Source: Ilumatobacteraceae bacterium
GTDB taxonomy: Bacteria > Actinomycetota > Acidimicrobiia > Acidimicrobiales > Ilumatobacteraceae
Direction: 5' to 3'
NCBI GenBank assembly: GCA_025464045.1
Contig: JAODBQ010000010.1
Location: forward strand, 1-11,839
Length of the DNA: 11,839 nt
Shown: one piece after another, positions 6,463 through 11,839 of the stretch
Layout: every line of letters begins with the position of its first letter
How positions within the stretch are numbered: the stretch's first letter is position 1
Made by a program: the position numbers and the translations under genes
The notes under the pieces: generated by a model
Seen by the model: the letters and a program-made list of their open reading frames with translations, nothing else
Databases searched by the model: none
Told to the model about the DNA's origin: nothing

Positions 6463-7065
6463 ATGACCAGCTCCGAGGTGACCACGACCGAGAGCTCGAC
6501 GCAACTGAGGGCCCTGCTGGAGTCGGCGGCCGAGGGGGACGAGCGGGCGTGGGCCGAGCTGGTCGGCCAGTTCCACGGCTTGCTGTGGGCCACGGCGCGC
6601 GCGTGCGGCCTGTCGGAGGCCGACGCGGCCGATGTGACGCAGACGACGTGGTTGCGCCTTGCCGAGCACCTGGGGAAGATCACCGAGCCTGCCGCGCTGC
6701 CGGGGTGGTTGGTGACGACCACCCGGCGCGAGGCGATCCGCGTGTCGAACCGCGCCCGACGTCCGCTACCGGCCGTCCTGCTCGGCAGCCTCAACTTCGA
6801 CGACGAGCACAGCGCAGTGGATGTCCTCGTGCGCGCCGAGCGACATCACGAGCTGCGTGTCGCGTTTCGGCACCTCGGCGAGCGCTGCCGGCTCCTGCTG
6901 GCGATGTTGAGCGCCGATGCCCGCTTCTCCTATGAGGAGATCTCCAGCCAGGTGGACATCCCGGTGGGGAGCATCGGTCCGACGCGTCGTCGCTGCCTGA
7001 CCAAGCTCGTCCGGATCCTCGGTGATCGGGGCCTCTCGGCGTCGGGTGAACGGACGATGGGATGA
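6463..7065 (+). CDS. ECF-type RNA polymerase sigma factor
   Basis: A 200-residue group IV sigma factor with only the two core regions. Sigma region 2 covers about 22-95: ERAWAELVGQFHGLLWATAR, then DAADVTQTTWLRLAEHL (55-71), equal to the core-polymerase and -10-binding helices, then the PGWLVTTTRREAIR segment. Region 4 covers about 127-186 and contains a helix-turn-helix SYEEISSQVDIPVGSIGPTRRRCLTKL that contacts the -35. No transmembrane or C-terminal extension is present. ATG at 6463 is chosen because the frame upstream gives low-complexity shadow sequence. No good Shine-Dalgarno is seen, so a very short leader is possible. Its TGA overlaps the next ATG by four bases (ATGA). No zinc-type anti-sigma gene is adjacent; the next two genes are the likely control elements. 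Confidence 0.93.
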   Translation: MTSSEVTTTESSTQLRALLESAAEGDERAWAELVGQFHGLLWATARACGLSEADAADVTQTTWLRLAEHLGKITEPAALPGWLVTTTRREAIRVSNRARRPLPAVLLGSLNFDDEHSAVDVLVRAERHHELRVAFRHLGERCRLLLAMLSADARFSYEEISSQVDIPVGSIGPTRRRCLTKLVRILGDRGLSASGERTMG

Positions 7066-7523
7066 ACGACGCGGACGACCTCCTGCTCGATGACGATGCG
7101 GCCGACCTCCTGCTGGCCGAGCTCGGTGAGGCGTTAGCGGAGGAGATCACCGACGAGCGCCTCGCCGGGGCGGTCAACGCGTTCTGGGTGGCACGGACCG
7201 ACGCGCTGATCGCCGAGGTCGAGGAGCACCTCGACGCCGGACAGCGGGCGGGCGTCCGTGGCGGGACGAACGAGCGCCAGCACCTGTACCGGCTCGATGC
7301 GTTCTCGGTGTCGTTGACCGTCGACTCGATCGATCGTCGGGTCACCGGGCGGATCGACGGAGCGAGCTCGAGCGCACGCTGGCTGGACGCCAACGGTGCG
7401 TCACGTCCGCTCAAGCTCGACGAGGACGGCGGTTTCCGCGTGTCTCCGCAGAGCGGGCCCGCGTCGGTCGAGGTGGTGCTCGCCGACGGGCGCCGCGTGC
7501 GCACGACGTGGACGCTGCTCTGA
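7062..7523 (+). CDS. Uncharacterised acidic/beta-rich protein between sigma factor and CHAT protease
   Basis: A 153-residue protein I cannot assign to a named family. Residues 1-60 are strongly acidic and probably helical (NDADDLLLDDDAADLLL, then ALAEEITDERLAGAVNAFW). Residues 75-153 are predicted beta strands (FSVSLTVDSIDRRVTGRI, a glycine turn, GGFRVSPQSGPASVEVVLADG, RRVRTTWTLL). This pattern recalls a short beta-sandwich module often found, in my recollection, in middle proteins of actinobacterial sigma-CHAT operons. It has no cysteine, so it is not a ZAS-type anti-sigma factor, and no signal peptide or membrane segment. It is translationally coupled to both neighbours: four-base ATGA overlap upstream and a 16-base overlap with the CHAT gene. 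It may regulate the sigma factor or be the protease substrate; both are inference. Confidence 0.85.
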   Translation: MNDADDLLLDDDAADLLLAELGEALAEEITDERLAGAVNAFWVARTDALIAEVEEHLDAGQRAGVRGGTNERQHLYRLDAFSVSLTVDSIDRRVTGRIDGASSSARWLDANGASRPLKLDEDGGFRVSPQSGPASVEVVLADGRRVRTTWTLL

Positions 7524-10060
7524 CCGACGACGAGCTCGACGCGCTGGCCGAACTTGCGTCGTCCGATCCTGAACGGGCCCGTCGGCAAGCCATCACGCGA
7601 GCCGGTACGGCACCGGCCGTCCAGCAGATCACGCTGTTCAGCATCGCCGCCGAGGCGTCGATCCGCGTCGGCACGATGTCGGACGCCCTCGCGTTGTTCC
7701 GGCGCGCCGCGGACCTCGCCGACCGGCGCGCCGATGCACGTGCGGCACCGCTGCGCGTGCGGGTCGCGGCGATGCTCGCCGCGTCCGGCGAGAGCGAGCT
7801 CGCACTGCGGACCCTGGACGCCGTCGAGCCGCTCCTCGGCGAGAACGCGTGGCTCGCTTGGTACCAGCGCGGGTTGATCCTGCACTGGGCGGGGCGCAGC
7901 GAGGATGCGCTGGTCTGGCTGCGCCGCGCCGAGCCTGCTGCGGAGGCCGCCGGCGACCGGCTGACGGTGGCCAAGCTCGTGATGAACCGGGCGGTGGCGC
8001 AGGCCCACGTCGGCGACTTCGACGCCGCGGCGGCCGATGCAGTGGACGCCGAGCAGCGATGTCGCGAGATCGGCGAGCTGACCCTCGCTGCCCACGCGCT
8101 CCACAACCGTGGCTGGATCACCGCTCGCGCCGGCGATCTGGCCGAAGGATGGCGCCTGATGCACGACGCGGCGATCGAACCGTCGTGGACGGCGCCGCCG
8201 GTGGTGCTCGCGGACCGGGCCGATCTCGCGCACGCTGCCGGGTTGCTGTCCGAGGCGGCCGACCTCGCCGAGGAGGCGTGGGCCGCGCAGCTCGCGGTCG
8301 GCGACGACCACGGCGCCGCGGCGACCTCGCTGCTGCGGGCCCGCATCGCGCTCGACCTCGGCAACATGGAGACGGCGCTCGACCTCGCCACGACTGCGGC
8401 TGCCGCGCTGGTGACGCAGGGTCGGTTGTCGTTGTGCGGGGCGGCCGCCGGGATCGAGATCGCGGCGCGACACGTGCTGCTCGAACAGCTCGGCGACAGC
8501 GAACGTCCTCGCGCCGCCCGCGCGGCCTTCGACGTGCTGTCGAGCGCGCTCGGGAGCGTCGAAGCGCACCCGTGGCGCGCGGTGCGCCTGGACGGTCTGA
8601 TCGACGCCGGCGAGATCGCGCTCCTCGCCGGGTGCCGCGACGAAGCCGAGCGACTGTTCCGGAGCGCGATGCGCGACCGCCTCGACCCGGATCGAGCCGA
8701 GGTGCACCACCATGTCGCTGCCGCGCTCGCCCATCGTGCGCATGCGGGCACGTTCGACGACGCTCGCCTCGAGGCGGCCTGGGACGCGCACGAGGCGCGT
8801 CGGACGGTGCGATCGGTGTACGAGCTCGGGGGGGATTGGGGCGCGTCGACGCGGCTGCTCACCCGCGTCGCCCTGGCATCCCTCCTGGACCGCGGCGACG
8901 CGGCCGGGGCGATCCGCTGGCTCGAACGGCTGCGTCGCCTGTCGTCGCCGTCACACGACGAGCGGCTGCTCGAAGCAGCCGCATCGCTGCGGGCCGTCTG
9001 GCTGCACCGACGCGAGACCGGCGACGACCCCGACGCCGACGATGCCCTGCTCGACGACGAGGTGTCCGCGCTCGAAGCCGAGCTCGTCGGCCGCGCTCGC
9101 CTGACCGCGTCGGCACATCCGCGTGGTGCGTCGCCAACCGCCGACGAGCTCGCGGCCGAGCTGGGTCCCACGCAGCTGGCGTGGGTCATCGCGCTCCCGA
9201 CGGGTGCCTGGACCGTCGAGCTCACCCGCGACGCGGCGCGCGTGACCAAGATCGATCGTGACCGTCTGCAGCGCGACGCGACGCGGCTCGCATCCGCGAT
9301 GCGGCTCGGACGCGCTGACTGGCAGCAGGCTGCAACTGACCTCGACGCGACGCTCCACCTCGCCCCGTCCACGGAGCGCGTCGTCGTCATCCCCGTCGGC
9401 AGTGCCGTCGAGGACGTGTCGTTCGGGGCGCTGCCGTCGCTGACCCGGTCGCGGCTGCGCATCTGCTGGTCGGGTGCGCACTGGCTGTCGACACGGACGG
9501 CGCGCAACGTGCAGCGGGTGACCATCGCCGCGACCGGCGTCGTCGGATCGTCCCGGGAGGTCGAGCTGCTCAGCGAGGTGTGGCCGGAGTCGACGACGTT
9601 CCGTGGGCCCGACGTGACGAGTGCGAACGTTCTCGCCGCCCTCGCCTCGGACGATCTCGTGCACGTCGGCGCTCACGGTCACCTGCGTCGCGACAACCCG
9701 ATGCTCTCGACGCTCGAGTGCGCCGATGGACCGATCTACGGCTACGAGCTCGCCCGGTCCGCGCGAGTGGCCGGCACGGTGCTCCTGTGGTCCTGCGCGC
9801 TCGGTGGGGCGCGCATGCCCGCCGACGTGGGCGTCGCCGGCTGGCCGACGCTGCTCTCGCAGCTCGGCTGCAATGCCCTCATCGCCGCGCCCGGTGCGCT
9901 CCCGTCGGCCCCGGCACCCGACCTCGCGGTCGAAGTCCATCGTGGGCTCGCGAACGGCGATCCGATCGACTCGATCCTCAGTCGGGTCCGGCTAGTCGCC
10001 GCCTCCGACGACCTCGCGTCCAGGGCCGCGACCATGCTCGCCGTGCACGGGGCCGGCTGA
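7508..10060 (+). CDS. TPR-CHAT protein, predicted caspase/separase-like protease
   Basis: An 850-residue cytosolic protein. Residues about 35-480 are helical tetratricopeptide-like repeats (for example ALALFRRAADLADRRADA at 60-77 and GRSEDALVWLRRAEPAAEAAGD at 129-150), a protein-binding solenoid. Residues about 550-835 form a CHAT domain (clan CD cysteine peptidase, related to caspases and separase): VVVIPVGSAVEDVSFGALP at 625-643, the histidine block HVGAHGHLRRDNPMLS with catalytic His723, and the cysteine strand VLLWSCALGG with catalytic Cys763. Both dyad residues are present, so activity is predicted. The start is GTG at 7508, inside the preceding gene; no ATG fits, and the ribosome site is weak, consistent with coupling. 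The 3' end overlaps the convergent DUF5317 gene by 69 bases. Its probable partners are the sigma factor and middle protein of the same operon. Confidence 0.93.
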   Translation: MDAALTDDELDALAELASSDPERARRQAITRAGTAPAVQQITLFSIAAEASIRVGTMSDALALFRRAADLADRRADARAAPLRVRVAAMLAASGESELALRTLDAVEPLLGENAWLAWYQRGLILHWAGRSEDALVWLRRAEPAAEAAGDRLTVAKLVMNRAVAQAHVGDFDAAAADAVDAEQRCREIGELTLAAHALHNRGWITARAGDLAEGWRLMHDAAIEPSWTAPPVVLADRADLAHAAGLLSEAADLAEEAWAAQLAVGDDHGAAATSLLRARIALDLGNMETALDLATTAAAALVTQGRLSLCGAAAGIEIAARHVLLEQLGDSERPRAARAAFDVLSSALGSVEAHPWRAVRLDGLIDAGEIALLAGCRDEAERLFRSAMRDRLDPDRAEVHHHVAAALAHRAHAGTFDDARLEAAWDAHEARRTVRSVYELGGDWGASTRLLTRVALASLLDRGDAAGAIRWLERLRRLSSPSHDERLLEAAASLRAVWLHRRETGDDPDADDALLDDEVSALEAELVGRARLTASAHPRGASPTADELAAELGPTQLAWVIALPTGAWTVELTRDAARVTKIDRDRLQRDATRLASAMRLGRADWQQAATDLDATLHLAPSTERVVVIPVGSAVEDVSFGALPSLTRSRLRICWSGAHWLSTRTARNVQRVTIAATGVVGSSREVELLSEVWPESTTFRGPDVTSANVLAALASDDLVHVGAHGHLRRDNPMLSTLECADGPIYGYELARSARVAGTVLLWSCALGGARMPADVGVAGWPTLLSQLGCNALIAAPGALPSAPAPDLAVEVHRGLANGDPIDSILSRVRLVAASDDLASRAATMLAVHGAG

Positions 10061-10570
10061 CCGTCGGCCCATCCACCACGAACCGACGTTGTCGGCGACC
10101 CACAGGCCGATCGCGACAGCCATGAGCACGTCACCCACGCTGATGACGTTGCGCTGGATCGGCACCGGGATGCGATCACCCAGCCAGGTCAGGCGTGTCG
10201 AGCCGTTCATCGGCACGTGCTTGTAGAGGAACCCGTCGGTGACGTCGGCGTTCCGGCGGCCGACGGTCTCCAGCGCACCCGCATCCACCGGCATCCCGTT
10301 GTTGGCGGCGATGACGGCGACGTTCAGGGCCACGCCGATCCCGAGCAGCAACGTCGCGAGGTGGCGACGCTGCAACCCGACCCATACGACCCCGAGCGAG
10401 AGGCTGGCGACGAGCAACACCCCGTGCAACGCCGCGTGCGTCGCGGTCGACAGCACCTGCGCGAACGCCGCGGCGAACACGACGGCGACCGCGCGCGGCC
10501 TCCCGAACCGTGAGGGCCTCGGCCGGACCAGACCGACGACGACGCCGACGAACACGACGACGAGCAGCAC
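9992..10570 (-). CDS. DUF5317-family integral membrane protein
   Basis: A 192-residue membrane protein of unknown function. Helices are visible at about 2-15 (LLVVVFVGVVVGLV), 28-42, 44-64 (LHGVLLVASLSLGVVWVGL), 70-86 and 147-162 (SVGDVLMAVAIGLWV). Family-like motifs lie between the last two: NNGMPV, HVPMNGSTRLTWLGDRIPVP and RNVISVGDVLM. GTG at 10570 is chosen as start because the first helix begins at once and a GGAGGGGGA purine block lies just upstream; the frame stays open to 10687 but gives no sensible protein. The C-terminal tail is Gly/Arg-rich and overlaps the CHAT gene end. DUF5317 proteins are common in actinobacteria and thermophilic bacteria; no reaction is known to me. Confidence 0.85.
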   Translation of the reverse strand: MLLVVVFVGVVVGLVRPRPSRFGRPRAVAVVFAAAFAQVLSTATHAALHGVLLVASLSLGVVWVGLQRRHLATLLLGIGVALNVAVIAANNGMPVDAGALETVGRRNADVTDGFLYKHVPMNGSTRLTWLGDRIPVPIQRNVISVGDVLMAVAIGLWVADNVGSWWMGRRSAGPVHGEHGRGPGREVVGGGD

Positions 10571-10739
10571 GCGCTTGGATCCCCCTCCACCTGGAACGAC
10601 CTGCCTGCAGCGTAAGCACCCAGGCCGCGTCGCGTCGTCCGCGGCGGGCCATCGCCAGACGACCGAGCATGACGTCCGAGGACGCACAAATGGTGATTTC
10701 GTCTATGTCGTCCGGCCATCGGAGCGTCGAAGATGGAGC
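10571..10739. promoter_or_regulatory. Divergent intergenic region between DUF5317 and PAS genes
   Basis: A 169-bp gap between divergent starts, so it should hold promoters for both. An A+T-richer stretch at 10687-10707 (starting ACAAATGGTGATTTCG) stands out from the GC-rich background and is the likeliest place for promoter melting. I could not identify convincing -35/-10 pairs. A short 5-base-arm dyad CGTCC-GA-GGACG lies at 10673-10684. Confidence 0.3.
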
Positions 10740-11839
10740 ATGGGTAATCTTGGTCGGACCGACCCTGGTTGCGCGGACGACGGCTGGGACGTCCGGTCCA
10801 CCCGGTCGGGTGGCAGGGGCATCGATCCGATTCGCACCGTGCTCGAGGCCGTGGCGGCGCCGATGGCGGCGGTCGGCAGCGCCGGCCAGGTCGTGCACTG
10901 GAACGCGGCTGCGGCGCGGCTGTTCGGCCGCAGCGCACACGAGGTCGCCGGGCGCGGCCTCGCCCACGTCGTCCCGGCCAACACATCCGACGCGTCGACC
11001 CTCCTCGTCCTCCTCCGCGCACCCGTGTGCGGTGCGCGGCGTTGCGTCGACATCGCCATCGTCGGCCGTGACGGCCGGGAGGCCGTGCTCGAGACGACGG
11101 TCAGCCCGGTCGCGTCCTCCGAGCTCGGACCGGTCGCGGCATTGGTCAGCTTCGTCGACGTCACCGCGACGAGGACCGGAGCGGCGGAGGAAGCGCCGGC
11201 CGCGATCGCCGAGTCGTGTGCCGAGGGGATCGTGTACGCCTCGCTGGAGGGCACGGTCCTGATGGCCAACGCCGCCGTCGCGACGATGTTCGGCTGCTCG
11301 CAGGCGGATGTCATCGGTCGTCCGCTGAGCTCGTTGCACCCGCCCTTGCAGTGGGCGAAGCTACGCGACGCCCTCGCGGGCGCGCGCGCCGGCCGGTCGC
11401 TCGCTCCCGAGTTGGTCGGCCTGCGTGGTGACGGCAGCGAGTTCGTCACGTCCAGCACCCTGTCGCCGGTGCAGGGTGCCGACGGGAGGGTGCGCGGTGT
11501 GTTCGCGATCGTCCGCGACCTGTCCGCCGGAGGGAGCCCGCGCAGCGGCTCGGCGCTCGACGCGCTGGAGATGCCGGCGTTCTCGTGGGCCCAGGCCGCG
11601 AGCGCCGCCAACGTGCTCATCGTCGGCACGACGATCGTCTTCGCGAGCACGGCTGCCGTCGAGATGGTCGGCGCACGCGACCTCGCGGAGGTGGTCGGGC
11701 GTGACGTCTTCGACTTCGTCGCGCCCACGTCGAAGGAGGCCACTGTTGCCCGTCACGAGAGCGCGAACGCCGGCCGTTGGCCGCGACAGGAGCTGATCAC
11801 GATCAAGCGGGTGGATGGGCAGGAGAAGCAGGTCGAGCT
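10740..11839 (+). CDS. Multi-PAS sensor protein, 3' end outside window
   Basis: Frame open from ATG 10740 to the window end, 366 complete codons and no stop. Three tandem PAS domains are visible. PAS1 spans about 30-142 (VLEAVAAPMAAVGSAGQVVHWN, LFGRSAHEVAGR). PAS2 spans about 155-262 (SCAEGIVYASLEGTVLMAN, MFGCSQADVIGRPLSSLHP, ending GVFAIVRDLS). PAS3 starts at about 288 (NVLIVGTTIVFAS, MVGARDLAEVVGRDVFDFVAP) and is cut by the window edge. There is no signal peptide or membrane helix, so it senses inside the cell. The output module (histidine kinase, GGDEF/EAL, or phosphatase) lies beyond the window and cannot be known. The start is uncertain: only GGAG one base before the ATG and a weaker AAG seven bases upstream. 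Confidence 0.88.
   Translation, partial: MGNLGRTDPGCADDGWDVRSTRSGGRGIDPIRTVLEAVAAPMAAVGSAGQVVHWNAAAARLFGRSAHEVAGRGLAHVVPANTSDASTLLVLLRAPVCGARRCVDIAIVGRDGREAVLETTVSPVASSELGPVAALVSFVDVTATRTGAAEEAPAAIAESCAEGIVYASLEGTVLMANAAVATMFGCSQADVIGRPLSSLHPPLQWAKLRDALAGARAGRSLAPELVGLRGDGSEFVTSSTLSPVQGADGRVRGVFAIVRDLSAGGSPRSGSALDALEMPAFSWAQAASAANVLIVGTTIVFASTAAVEMVGARDLAEVVGRDVFDFVAPTSKEATVARHESANAGRWPRQELITIKRVDGQEKQVE

Noticed and set aside
6170..6466. 98-codon plus-strand frame ending in an ATGA overlap with the sigma factor start
   Set aside because: The overlap is suggestive, but the translation has no coherent structure, the start has no ribosome site, and it lies antisense to the better supported 30-codon membrane peptide.
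6791..9525. Long minus-strand frames (666 and 704 codons) opposite the TPR-CHAT gene
   Set aside because: Low-complexity Ser/Arg/Ala sequence, no motifs; shadows of the plus-strand TPR-CHAT gene.
10571..10687. Start of the DUF5317 gene at 10687
   Set aside because: The added 39 residues are Arg/Cys/Trp-rich and unlike a membrane protein start; GTG at 10570 has a purine-rich site upstream and begins the first helix.
10176..11743. Minus-strand frames opposite the PAS gene and the intergenic region
   Set aside because: The plus strand carries recognisable PAS domains through to the window end; the opposite frames show no domain and cross the divergent promoter region.

Overview
The window is very GC-rich, with strong G/C bias at third codon positions. 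This is why long antisense open frames accompany nearly every gene. The gene content points to a high-GC actinobacterium, and I infer class Acidimicrobiia (Ilumatobacter-like). The grounds are MurT/GatD, a DUF5317 membrane protein, and secreted-protein repeats built around an '(I/V)LDTR ... GPGF(L/V)T ... LNF ... THVVVD' pattern that I associate with that class. No database search was possible, so this placement is inference. I saw no rRNA, tRNA, CRISPR array or insertion sequence.

Left part (79-4153, minus strand): a three-gene cell-wall operon read right to left. murT and gatD encode the two subunits of the lipid II isoglutaminyl synthase, which amidates D-Glu of the peptidoglycan stem peptide. 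The third gene encodes a secreted class A beta-lactamase-fold serine hydrolase carrying three N-terminal beta-rich repeats; its ATG overlaps the gatD stop. A 199-bp gap follows, with a 10-bp-arm inverted repeat.

Middle (4353-6357, minus strand): a signalling pair, a stand-alone receiver-domain response regulator followed by a GAF-GGDEF diguanylate cyclase with an intact active site and an inhibitory I-site. Upstream lies a 387-bp region with a candidate 30-residue single-helix membrane peptide that has a strong ribosome-binding site. The region also holds two copies of a 28-bp imperfect direct repeat (core TGATACATC) exactly 300 bp apart. One copy is upstream of the response regulator. The other ends 10 bp before the sigma-factor start.

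Right-centre (6463-10060, plus strand): the most interesting unit, a tightly overlapping three-gene operon. It encodes an ECF-type sigma factor, a cysteine-free 153-residue protein (acidic helical N-terminus, beta-rich C-terminus), and an 850-residue TPR-CHAT protein whose predicted His/Cys protease dyad is intact. The layout resembles the sigma factor / regulator / TPR-CHAT protease logic of type III-E CRISPR (Craspase) loci, but with no CRISPR component in view. A testable model is that the TPR-CHAT protease senses a signal and cleaves the middle protein to control the sigma factor.

Right end (9992-11839): a DUF5317 membrane protein on the minus strand, overlapping the CHAT gene tail-to-tail by 69 bp. 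Divergent from it is a sensor protein with at least three PAS domains that runs off the window, so its output domain is not visible.
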